NCBI GenBank assembly: GCA_003138955.1
Contig: PLHP01000405.1
Span: forward strand, 1 to 33,673
Direction: 5' to 3'
Length of the DNA: 33,673 bases
DNA from: Acidobacteriaceae bacterium
GTDB taxonomy: Bacteria > Acidobacteriota > Terriglobia > Terriglobales > Acidobacteriaceae
Part shown: one piece after another, positions 1 through 8,230 of the stretch
How positions within the stretch are numbered: position 1 is the stretch's first letter
How the letters are laid out: every line of letters starts with the position of its first letter
Translations under genes and position numbers: made by a program
The notes under the pieces: generated by a model
What the model was told of the DNA's origin: nothing
The model's input: only the letters and a program-made list of their open reading frames with translations
The model's database searches: none

Positions 1-329
1 AACACCAGTCGCGCTGCGGCGGGAGCCCGTCGTCGTCCTCGCTTACGGCGAATGCCCAACCTCTCCTCCACATACAGCCGGTATACCCGCTTGTGGTTGA
101 CCACCCACCCTTCGCGCACCAGCAGCACCTGCAACCTGCGGTAGCCGAACCGGTGCCGTTCTTTGGCCAGTTCGCGCAGCCGCACTCGGAGCTGGCCGTC
201 CTCCGGCCGCCGCCGATACCGATATGTCCCCCGATGAATCTGGATCAGCCCGCAGGCGCGTCGCTCGGAGACGGCTACTTCTGAGCGCATCACTACCACC
301 GCCTGCTTCCGCAGCCGCGGGCTCACCAT
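1..329 (-). CDS. IS3-family transposase OrfB, N-terminal part (runs off window)
   Basis: Manual translation from the ATG at 329: MVSPRLRKQAVVVMRSEVAVSERRACGLIQIHRGTYRYRRRPEDGQLRVRLRELAKERHRFGYRRLQVLLVREGWVVNHKRVYRLYVEERLGIRRKRGRRRAPAAARLV; typical IS3 OrfB. Not the frame of the listed 43..438 ORF. Confidence 0.88.
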   Translation of the reverse strand, partial: MVSPRLRKQAVVVMRSEVAVSERRACGLIQIHRGTYRYRRRPEDGQLRVRLRELAKERHRFGYRRLQVLLVREGWVVNHKRVYRLYVEERLGIRRKRGRRRAPAAARLV

Positions 330-589
330 TTTTTTGCGACCACCACCTGCAACGCTCGTTTGTCCAGCAGCAGTCCGGCGACGGTGTGCTTGAGCTGGTG
401 GTTCTCCTCTTCCAGTTGCCGCAGCCGTTTCGCCTCACTCACTTCCATCCCGCCGTACTTCCCCTTCCAGCGGTAGAAGCACCCCCGCGTGATGCCGTGC
501 CGCCGGCACAGCTCTCCCGTCTCCACTCCCGCCTCCGATTCCTTCAGGATGGCGATGATCTGCTCCTCGCCAAATCGACTCTTCCTCAC
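323..589 (-). CDS. IS3-family transposase OrfA (HTH)
   Basis: MRKSRFGEEQIIAILKESEAGVETGELCRRHGITRGCFYRWKGKYGGMEVSEAKRLRQLEEENHQLK...: classic IS3 OrfA HTH plus leucine-zipper-like region. Confidence 0.93.
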   Translation of the reverse strand: MRKSRFGEEQIIAILKESEAGVETGELCRRHGITRGCFYRWKGKYGGMEVSEAKRLRQLEEENHQLKHTVAGLLLDKRALQVVVAKKW

Positions 590-669
590 GACTCCTCCTC
601 GGACCCTGGCGGGCCATCGTAAATGGAGAAGTCACATTTCCGCTGGACTAATTTTCGGGGGGCAGGTCA

Positions 670-1014
670 TAGGCGCGTATAGCGAAAAACAGTTTTTCCG
701 ATTCCCGCGCCAACAATGTGCACGTGCGACGGGATCAGCAGCCCTACCGTGAAGGGATCATTGCCATCTGTACTCTGGTAGTCGGAAGTCCACTCCGAAC
801 ATCCCGCCGAAAGAACAATCTGACCCGCATGTAACTGCAGCGTACCTCCGCCAGCCTTTCCCAGTGCGTCGAGTCGCTGCTGCAAGTGAATTAGTTCTTC
901 GCTTCCCGCTGTCTGGCCGAAACCAAGCGACAAAGCCGATCCAACAAACGACGCAATTGAGATTACGACGATGATCGCCTGTCCATAAAACCTTGCGCCG
1001 CGCATAAACCGCAC
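670..1014 (-). pseudogene. Secreted pectate-lyase-like beta-helix protein, N-terminal fragment truncated by IS
   Basis: Signal-peptide-like N-terminus then LQQRLDALGKAGGGTLQLHAGQIVLS...LLIPSHVHIVGAGIGKTVFRYT (start of a right-handed beta-helix); reading frame enters the IS end at 669 and stops. Confidence 0.7.
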
Positions 1015-1335
1015 CTCCAGGACATCGGCAATTTGCCGGAAAGCCGCGTTGCCGGTCCAGGTCCTGTGCGGATTATCACTGGAAGAACAGCGAATTCAGC
1101 GCGTGACCCGGCACCTCCGTGCGGTGCCGATTTCAAGAATGGTAGCGTTCTTATATCGGGAATTTGCGAGTCGTACCACCCACTTAGCGCGTCTTCGCCT
1201 GGTCGTAGAATTCCAACGCGGAAAAGTAACTCAAGGAGCTAACGAGAACGTTGGATCGCGCGTCTCGCAGACGCGCACTCGCGTCCTGAACTTCTTGGTG
1301 AACAATGCCAGCTGTCGGCAAGGAAGCGCCTAAAC

Positions 1336-1368
1336 GGTAGTGCCCTAACCAAATTAGGACACTACCGC
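1336..1368. repeat. Imperfect palindrome/hairpin (14-bp arms, 1 mismatch, 5-nt loop)
   Basis: CGGTAGTGCCCTAA-CCAAA-TTAGGACACTACCG, directly readable. Confidence 0.85.
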
Positions 1369-1381
1369 TAAACCAAAACCA

Positions 1382-1410
1382 TTGACTGGCATGGAAATCA
1401 GGGATAATAT
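1382..1410 (+). promoter_or_regulatory. Candidate sigma70-type promoter (TTGACT-N17-TAATAT) upstream of the FecR-like gene
   Basis: TTGACT at 1382-1387; TAATAT at 1405-1410 (overlapping alternative GATAAT at 1403-1408, N15); about 35 nt before the likely start at 1445. Confidence 0.5.
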
Positions 1411-1444
1411 TAGCGGGTCGCTTTCCCTTTTGGAGCCAACCAAG

Positions 1445-2107
1445 ATGAACATTGTGCGCGACGTTCTTTGTTGGGTGATGATCGTTTTTGTGCCCGCCTC
1501 TCTCGTGGCCGCTGACTCCGGAGTAGGCATGGTGCACCCTTATGGCACGGCTTGGCTGAACGGCGCTGCGGCAGAGCAGTCTTCCGCAATTTTTCCTGGC
1601 GATCTGGTCCAGACGAGTTCCGCCTCCGCCATGAAGATCAGATCTTCCGGCTCCAGCGTGACCGTTCTTCCGGATTCCTTGGTGAAGTTCGAAGGGGGCG
1701 CAGTTTCGGTTGAGCATGGGGGCGTGAAGCTTGCCACTTCGAAGAGCATGGTCGCCCGCGCCGGTATTGTTACCGCGACTCCCGCTTCGAGCGCCTGGAC
1801 CGAATTTGAGCTAACCGATGTGGATGGCGCGGTTCAGATCGTGGCTCTTAAAGGCGATCTTCAGATCAGCAACGGTTCCGGGACCACGACTCTTTCCGAA
1901 GGCCAGCAGTCTACGCAACAAGATTCGGACAAGACTCAAAGCAAGAATCAAAGTGAGAAAAAGCAATCCGCTCCGGCTCCGGCAGCTAAGAAGAGAACAG
2001 TTGCTTTCATTGTCGCCGCCGCTGATGCCGCAGCTGTGGGAGGATTGGCTTTGGGTATGGCAGAACTCGCTCCCTCTTCCAGAGTCATTAGTCCCGTAAC
2101 GCCGTAA
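1445..2107 (+). CDS. FecR-domain-like secreted/membrane-anchored protein
   Basis: Starting at internal Met 1445 gives a signal-like N-terminus (MNIVRDVLCWVMIVFVPASLVAADSG); core ...GVGMVHPYGTAWLNGAAAEQSSAIFPGDLVQTSSASAMKIRSSGSSVTVLPDSLVKFEGGAVSVEHGGVKL... resembles FecR; Q/K/S/A/P linker and C-terminal hydrophobic segment. Confidence 0.65.
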   Translation: MNIVRDVLCWVMIVFVPASLVAADSGVGMVHPYGTAWLNGAAAEQSSAIFPGDLVQTSSASAMKIRSSGSSVTVLPDSLVKFEGGAVSVEHGGVKLATSKSMVARAGIVTATPASSAWTEFELTDVDGAVQIVALKGDLQISNGSGTTTLSEGQQSTQQDSDKTQSKNQSEKKQSAPAPAAKKRTVAFIVAAADAAAVGGLALGMAELAPSSRVISPVTP

Positions 2108-2339
2108 CGGTTGCCCTCGGCCTGCAAGTTTCCGTTCGTCTTCAGGAGTCCTGAGACCGGCTTGGCGCAGGGGTCAAGCTACGCTTTCGGATTCAGTTCA
2201 CCCCATGAGTTCTTGGTTCCAGCGACCCAGATTGTGGCGCAGCCGCTGTTCAAATTTGCGTTCTTTCTGTTCTGCCCTCCTGCGCAAGATCTCTCCCGCC
2301 GTCCGTAGCACACGCCTGCCGGGGCTAGATTCCCGTCAT

Positions 2340-3000
2340 CGAGCAGGCGATCGAGACGGCGGCGCGGATGCTGGGCACGGACAAATCGCGCGTCTCTCCG
2401 AGGCGATGCTGCGTCAGATGGAAGTGAGCGTGGCCAACGGAAAAACGACTGCGCAAGCGTACAAAGAGCCCAGGATCCCGGTGCAGACATACTATCGTTG
2501 GCGGAAAGAATATTGCGGGTTGAAGCTGGACCAGGCGAAGCGGATGAATAACTTGGAGAAGGAGAATTGCGATTGCGGCGGTTAGTAGCGGAGTTGTCGC
2601 TGGAGAAGCGGTTCTAAAATGACGTGGCGGGGGGGAACTTCTAAGCCGTAAACGGCGGCGTTGCGCGGTGGAGCATGCGCGCGAGGAACACGCGATGAGC
2701 GAGCGGCATGCTTGCCGGCCATTGGGGCGGTGGAGAGCGACGCAGCGCTATCTGGGGAGCGAGGACGAGGACGCGCTGACGCGGGCCATCATTGAGCAGG
2801 AGAGCCAGTACGGGGTGTATGGCTATCGGCGGATCGCGGTTGCGGGACGCTGGGTGGCAGGTGGGCAAGGATCACTTGCTACGGACTGGAGGCGCGAAGG
2901 GCTGAAGGTTCCCAGGAAACAGCGGCCGCGCGGGCGGTTATGACTGAACGATGGCTCTTGTGTGCGTTGCGGCCGCAGCGTCGCAACCACGTGTAGCAAA
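2340..3000 (+). pseudogene. Decayed IS3-family transposase (orfA and orfB remnants)
   Basis: orfA-like ...GKTTAQAYKEPRIPVQTYYRWRKEYCGLKLDQAKRMNNLEKEN, then frameshifted LRLRRLVAELSLEKRF-stop and DVAGGNF; orfB-like MSERHACRPLGRWRATQRYL...DEDALTRAIIEQESQYGVYGYRRIAV...DWRREGLKVPRKQRPRGRL-stop-LNDGSC then frameshifted RPQRRNHV. Several stops/frameshifts. Confidence 0.85.
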
Positions 3001-3066
3001 GATGAATGGGGCTGCACTGTGTTGGATCTCACGGCGGCAAGATTCAGCACCGACAACAGCGTCGAT

Positions 3067-5505
3067 TTACGGTTCCGAAACGTAGCTGCTCGAGGTGCTA
3101 AACCACTGCCCTCCAATATCCGAGTACAGGGTCACGTAGATCGTGCTCCCGTTTTTCGGTAGTCCGCCGTATGTGTAACCGTAAGGAGCAGAGCCCGGGA
3201 CCGGCAGCGTAAAGGTCAGCCCACTGATCACCCCATGCTGATAGATATCCTGTGCGCCTGCCGTGGAACCGACAGCAATCCAGTATCCGCTGGCATTTGT
3301 GGCGGCGCTCCAGCTAAAGGTCGGGGTGTTGCCGGTCACAGTCGAACCCTGAGCCGGCGACGTCATGACTGCCAAGCCGGCGGTTCCGTTCGCCGCCGCC
3401 GTGTAAGTGTACCCGTTACCCACCCAAGCGCCGGCAATCACCGAGTACAGAGTCACGTAAACCGTGGTTCCATTCGTTGGCAGTCCGTATACCGTCGCGG
3501 TCAGCGCGTTGCCCAGGTTACCCGACGAATAGTAATTGTCCCCGCCCGCCGTGCTTCCCACAACCAGCCAGTAGGCCGACGCACTTGCGCCCGCCGTCCA
3601 GTTGAACGTCACGCTGCTCCCACTCAGAGTCGAGCCCGGCGTCGGCGTGGTTATGACCCCACCCGGTGCCGCGTTGACCGCCGTGTAGGTGTATGTATTG
3701 GGCGCCCACACGCCGACGATCAGCGAGTACAGAGTCACGTAAACCGGGCTGCCATTCGTTGGCAGTCCGTTTACCGTCGTGGTCAGCACGTTGCCCAGAT
3801 TCCCCGACGAATAGTAATCGTCCCCGCCCGCCGTGCTTCCCACAGTCAGCCAGTAGGCCGACGTGCCTGCGGCCGCAATCCAGTTGAAGGTTACGCTGCT
3901 GCTGCTCAGAGTCGAGCCCGGAGGCGGTGTCGTTAATGCGCTCGGCGTCACGGGCAGCAGTGGGAACGGACAGTTTTGCCCGATGCAGGCCTTTTCCTTG
4001 TCGTACCAAACATGATGCCCCGCAGTCGGAGAACCATACCCACCCGTTCGGCCAATATTGATATAACCGTTATAGTTACCAGGCGTACCCGTATTTCCGA
4101 TGATCGGATCCCCTAGAGGATTCAAGTCGGCGTCATAAACCATCAGCTTGGTAAACCCCCCGCCGGGACTGGCGTCCCTCTGCATGGTCACCCAGAACCA
4201 AGCGTTCGTCGGGATCGGCATGTATTCAGCGAATACGGTGTCGGTGCAACCGCCGCACTCCAAGTGCATCGAAAGCCCTGTCGGATTATCCGGTTCGAGA
4301 GAAGCATTGGAATAGTCGCCGCCACCAGAGTCCTCGAGAGTGAAGGTATCAATCCAGCCTCCGGTATCGGTCTGCGGAATATCAGTCATCATCCACACCC
4401 CGACCGTGCCAAGGGGTGCTGCGTCCAGTCCGTTATAGAGGTACTGCGGGAAATAAATAGAAAGTACGTAGAAATCATCAGTCCCGTCCGTGGTTGCTTG
4501 CATACCGAGTTTGTTGGACGCGTTGGACGGCTCTGAGTAGGTGTTCCCTCCATAGCAGAAGCGCATCGGACTGTAGAGCGGATGATACGCGGTAGTCGAA
4601 TACGCGAACTGGCCGGTTCCGCCGGAGTAGTTAAGAGCCCAGATAGGACTGATCTCAAAACCGCCATTTCCCGGCGCGGCAATGCCGAAGGTCGAACTGA
4701 GCAGATCCGTTGGGGTTGGAGTGGCGCCATTCGTGCCCCCCGAAAAATCCACTAGAAACGACGGATCGCAAGGGGATGCGGAAATCCCGAAGGCAATTGC
4801 CCCGGTAACTGACGTATTCGTTCCAGACGCTGAAGTCCAAGTAGGCGCGGCGCCGGAAGTAGTATTAAGGCGGATTGCCGCTCCCTGCCCGGTTTCGTCG
4901 TTCGGGAAGACGGCGTGCGTGCTGTACGGAGCCGTAATCGCGGTCAGGTTCGTGTTGGTCACTGCCCACTGAAAAACCACATCGGTCGAGCCGGTGAGAT
5001 TCAGGCCCACGCCGGGAACGCTGTCCGTTGCGCTCTCGTAGTTGAGATTGCTGTTGAGCGCGTCGAGCGAGGGAGTGCCTCCCGTAAATGAAACCTCAGC
5101 GATGTCAACATGCGCCCCTCCCGTCGTGCCGGAAAAGGTCACCACAATCGGGCCCGCCGTGGATGTGGTCGGATAAATGTATCCGCCGTCCAGATAAGCG
5201 GTCTGGGTATATAAACCTCCGTTGGTCATCCAGCCGGGAACGTAGGTCCCGCCGACGTTGATGCTCGAAATCTTGATTCCAGGGTTGACTGTGCTGGCTC
5301 CGATGAACAGGATGTGGCCCGCGCCCAGACTAGCCGTGACGGAGCAGGTCGTGCCGGTGCAACCTGAACTGGATACGAGTTGGACGAGCGTGAACGACTG
5401 CCCCGACGCAAAAGCGGACAGCAATACTAGGGCTGAGAGAAGTCTTATCACCAACGACCGCTCTCGCCACCAATTGGCGGCTTCACGAGACATCTGTGTC
5501 CACAT
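3067..5505 (-). CDS. Large secreted protein: N-terminal beta-rich domain, ConA/LamG-like middle, three C-terminal tandem Ig-like repeats
   Basis: Likely start MWTQMSREAANWWRERSLVIRLLSALVLLSAFASGQ (signal peptide) at 5505 rather than 5568; low-complexity T/S/G-rich extracellular composition; three repeats of ...TPGSTLSGSSVTFNWTAGASASAYWLVVGSTAGGDNYYSSGNLGNALTATVYGLPTNGTTVYVTLYSVI.... Confidence 0.8.
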   Translation of the reverse strand: MWTQMSREAANWWRERSLVIRLLSALVLLSAFASGQSFTLVQLVSSSGCTGTTCSVTASLGAGHILFIGASTVNPGIKISSINVGGTYVPGWMTNGGLYTQTAYLDGGYIYPTTSTAGPIVVTFSGTTGGAHVDIAEVSFTGGTPSLDALNSNLNYESATDSVPGVGLNLTGSTDVVFQWAVTNTNLTAITAPYSTHAVFPNDETGQGAAIRLNTTSGAAPTWTSASGTNTSVTGAIAFGISASPCDPSFLVDFSGGTNGATPTPTDLLSSTFGIAAPGNGGFEISPIWALNYSGGTGQFAYSTTAYHPLYSPMRFCYGGNTYSEPSNASNKLGMQATTDGTDDFYVLSIYFPQYLYNGLDAAPLGTVGVWMMTDIPQTDTGGWIDTFTLEDSGGGDYSNASLEPDNPTGLSMHLECGGCTDTVFAEYMPIPTNAWFWVTMQRDASPGGGFTKLMVYDADLNPLGDPIIGNTGTPGNYNGYINIGRTGGYGSPTAGHHVWYDKEKACIGQNCPFPLLPVTPSALTTPPPGSTLSSSSVTFNWIAAAGTSAYWLTVGSTAGGDDYYSSGNLGNVLTTTVNGLPTNGSPVYVTLYSLIVGVWAPNTYTYTAVNAAPGGVITTPTPGSTLSGSSVTFNWTAGASASAYWLVVGSTAGGDNYYSSGNLGNALTATVYGLPTNGTTVYVTLYSVIAGAWVGNGYTYTAAANGTAGLAVMTSPAQGSTVTGNTPTFSWSAATNASGYWIAVGSTAGAQDIYQHGVISGLTFTLPVPGSAPYGYTYGGLPKNGSTIYVTLYSDIGGQWFSTSSSYVSEP
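3100..3925 (-). repeat. Three tandem coding repeats (94-107 aa), two near-identical at DNA level (282-bp period)
   Basis: The GAGTACAG(A/G)GTCACGTA block recurs at 3122, 3443 and 3725; spacing 321 and 282 bp, both multiples of 3. Confidence 0.85.
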
Positions 5506-5814
5506 ATTTTCTTCCGTTCTCAGCTTCCCGCAGAGCTTCGGCGGGCACACTAGCGGGAGTGCCCCCACAGGTCTTCCATGCTGGGTCCGAGTGTAACGAT
5601 CATACCTGTGGCAGTATTCAGCAGCAATCCCCCGAAAGTGTCATTACGATAGTTGATTTTGTACCCACGAGCAAATCGCTTCTCGGCAGAATTTGCGCTG
5701 TCCATGGTGACATCCCCCTGCTACCTTATGCTACCTTATCTTCAATCGTCGATGCCCAGGTCGACCCTCGTCTAACGCGTCGATTCAAATGAGGGCTCCA
5801 ACGGTCTTCACAAC

Positions 5815-6966
5815 TCAGTTCGTCGCAGGCGAGATGCCTGCTCGGGCGAACCAGTTACGCTTCATACTCCAACCGCATAGAATCGCTCCCAGAGCCGTCC
5901 CGAATGTGTTGGTGATGAGATCGGTCATCCCTGAATCTCGCGTCGGAAGAAATGCCTGCAGCACCTCGATCGTGAAGCTGACCACAAAACCCAGAACGAT
6001 GGTGAGCCATGTCGTCCGTTTGGCTCTTCCAATGGCCGAGAAATACGCGCGGAAAAAGAAGCCAAGCGGAATGAACCCGGCGACGTTGACACCGACATCC
6101 TTCCAATACCGCCAGCCGGTACGAAATTCATCCCACGGTCGTTCGAGAAACTGTTCATGCAAGATGAAGAAGCGTTCTGGAATAAGAAGGCTGGTCGCAG
6201 AATCTACCTGGTTGTGGACTATGTTCCCCTTCCCTTCATCGAAAAGATAGCGGGCAACAACGCCCTCGCTCTTAGCCGTATCCGGCCGACCGCTCGTCGT
6301 CCAGCCTGCGGTCCAGTTCGCATAATCCTGTGACACCTTGACGGCCGGAAGCTCGCGATTGTAAACCGCGAGTCCCTTCACCTGTCCAGACCAGTTATTC
6401 GTCGTCAACGGGCCGTTGCCGACTATGAATTCACCCGACAAATCCTGACTTATCAATTTGAAATCTGGAGACTTCCTGACCAACGTGCCATCAGCGTAGA
6501 TGGCCGTACCTGCTTTCCCCGAGCTGATCGTGAAAAACACCGGTTTCGGACCGCGGAAAACATCGGCAACATAGATACTGGCTTCCCAGGCCGAGTGGCC
6601 CCGACTTTCGCGTTCCAGCACCAGACCGTTTCGCCATTGACGCAATGCAAACGAAATGACTCTACTGGCCGGCCAATAAATCGCGAGAACCGTGCCCTCG
6701 GAGTTGGCCTGGCGCGGTTCCAACCAGATCTCGAGACTGCAAGATTTGTCAGCCTGCGACCCGCTAGCTTCGAGGGGGCTCGCGCTCACAATGCTGCCGT
6801 GTTTGCCAAAGAGAAGACCGTTTCCCCCACTCAGCCAACTGACTTCATTCCTGGGAGCATGAAATGGCCAGAGCCCCGCTGACAGAATGCCCAGGAGAAC
6901 GAAGCCACAGACCACGCCCAGGAGCTTCGCTTGAGGCTTGAGATTAGGAGACTCGGCTACGCTCAC
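5815..6966 (-). CDS. VanZ-like family membrane protein with an inserted LamG/ConA-like domain
   Basis: TM segment at N-term, LamG-like ...CSLEIWLEPRQANSEGTVLAIYW...FIVGNGPLTTNNWSGQVKGLAVYNREL..., then VanZ signature VNVAGFIPLGFFFRAYF...FTIEVLQAFLPTRDSGMTDLITNTFGTALGAIL. Confidence 0.88.
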   Translation of the reverse strand: MSVAESPNLKPQAKLLGVVCGFVLLGILSAGLWPFHAPRNEVSWLSGGNGLLFGKHGSIVSASPLEASGSQADKSCSLEIWLEPRQANSEGTVLAIYWPASRVISFALRQWRNGLVLERESRGHSAWEASIYVADVFRGPKPVFFTISSGKAGTAIYADGTLVRKSPDFKLISQDLSGEFIVGNGPLTTNNWSGQVKGLAVYNRELPAVKVSQDYANWTAGWTTSGRPDTAKSEGVVARYLFDEGKGNIVHNQVDSATSLLIPERFFILHEQFLERPWDEFRTGWRYWKDVGVNVAGFIPLGFFFRAYFSAIGRAKRTTWLTIVLGFVVSFTIEVLQAFLPTRDSGMTDLITNTFGTALGAILCGWSMKRNWFARAGISPATN

Positions 6967-7006
6967 TTACCAGTTCTCATTGTGGATCGGGAACATATTA
7001 CAAACA

Positions 7007-8227
7007 TCAAAAGCCTTTCTTGATTGCCAAGTAGGGGATTAGGGCTACCTCCGCGAGGCCAGGAAAAGGATCCCCAACGCTGAATACAGCTTCTACGTTA
7101 CAGTCTTTCAAAGAGCGGAGATAACTCACAATGCCGGTATCACCGCTGAGAATCGCCATCATCGCAGCAGGAATATCGGTAATCGTGCGGACCCATGACA
7201 ATCCGGAACGGCCTCTACTGACCTTCACTGGCAGACCAACTTGATCCGAATACAGCATGTAACTGAAGTCCACGCCAGCCTGGACGCCGAGGCTGTGATA
7301 ACCCCACGTTCTAGCATTTACGTCGAGCAGCTTGTATTGGGAATCACGCGGATCAAGCTTGTATTCCACCTCGACCAGGCCATAGTAATCGATGGCGCGC
7401 AAGAATCGCTCCGACAATTCCTCCAAGATTGGGACGTCCACCGTCTCGACATAGGTGCTGGCTCTGCCAAACTCAAGCGGGTGTTGGCGCCTCCTCCGCA
7501 CGACCATTTTCCCCACAGCTTCCCCGTTACGGAAAAAAGCGCAATACGAGAACTGCTGGCTACCGCCTCCGGGAATCAACTCCTGCACCATGATCTCTCC
7601 GTCGCCGGCTAGTTCCGATGCCCGTTGAAACAGAATTCTCAACGCAGAGTGGCTGTTCGCACGCCAGGCTTTGGCTTTGGTGGCGTAGATGAAGTGCTCT
7701 TTGATTGCGGGTTTGATCGCAAATGGCGGCGTGAGGCTACGAAGTTCGGCCAATTGTTCGGAATTCTCGGGATAGTGTGTGATGGGCGTCGGAATACCAA
7801 GTTCCTGTGCAAGCCGGTAGGTGTTCCTTTTATCCCAAGCCCACTTCACGCTTTCCCAACCAGGTGTCGGAACTCGGAACACTTCGCCGAGCTCTTCCCG
7901 GTGGTGCGAAATGGCAGCCACCAGTTCCTCACGCGTTGGGTAGAGGACCCAGCCCTCTAAACCGAGCCGCTTCCCAACTTCGAGCAAGCCGTCCACCGTC
8001 TTGCGCTGATCGCGCAAGTCTGGCAGGCTCACAAACTGCTTGGAGTATCGCGAGTATCGGGAAATCGAATGTTCATTGTCCACGACGCACACCGGTACGC
8101 CCTGTCGGCCGAGGCTGCGAACAATGCCAAGGCCCTGATAGTCACCGCCGATCACAACGGCCCCGGGAGAATGATGTACAAAGTGCGCGTTGCCGAGCCT
8201 CGGGACGGGTTGGGTCAATGAACTCAT
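7007..8227 (-). CDS. ATP-grasp domain protein (carboxylate-amine ligase-like)
   Basis: Rossmann-like N-term (GAVVIGGDYQGLGIVRSLGRQGVPVCVVD), central FAIKPA...IMVQELIPGGG, and LVEVEYKLDPRDSQYKLLDVNARTWGYHSLGVQAGVDF, characteristic of ATP-grasp ligases. Confidence 0.85.
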   Translation of the reverse strand: MSSLTQPVPRLGNAHFVHHSPGAVVIGGDYQGLGIVRSLGRQGVPVCVVDNEHSISRYSRYSKQFVSLPDLRDQRKTVDGLLEVGKRLGLEGWVLYPTREELVAAISHHREELGEVFRVPTPGWESVKWAWDKRNTYRLAQELGIPTPITHYPENSEQLAELRSLTPPFAIKPAIKEHFIYATKAKAWRANSHSALRILFQRASELAGDGEIMVQELIPGGGSQQFSYCAFFRNGEAVGKMVVRRRRQHPLEFGRASTYVETVDVPILEELSERFLRAIDYYGLVEVEYKLDPRDSQYKLLDVNARTWGYHSLGVQAGVDFSYMLYSDQVGLPVKVSRGRSGLSWVRTITDIPAAMMAILSGDTGIVSYLRSLKDCNVEAVFSVGDPFPGLAEVALIPYLAIKKGF

Positions 8228-8230
8228 GTG

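Larger units (their letters stand above)
1..669 (-). mobile_element. IS3-family insertion sequence, partial (left part outside window)
   Basis: IS3-type orfA and orfB in overlapping frames on the minus strand; the right end at 669 reads (minus strand) TGACCTGCCCCCCGAAAATTAGTCC, typical of IS3-family terminal inverted repeats, and interrupts another ORF. Confidence 0.85.

Noticed and set aside
43-438. 131-aa minus-strand ORF in the IS
   Set aside because: Wrong frame relative to orfA and orfB, whose translations match IS3 transposases.
1336-1368. Rho-independent terminator
   Set aside because: Good stem but no following T-tract on either strand, and moderate GC; kept only as an unexplained palindrome.
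1184-1717. 177-aa minus-strand ORF
   Set aside because: Overlaps the FecR-like gene on the opposite strand, spans a palindrome and promoter-like region, no recognisable domain.
3443-3925. Regularly spaced repeats that might suggest CRISPR-like array
   Set aside because: Period of 282 bp is in frame and encodes conserved protein repeats; no short spacers.
3235-3936. 233-aa plus-strand arginine-rich repeated ORF
   Set aside because: Antisense translation of the tandem repeats in the large secreted protein; the repeats explain its periodicity.
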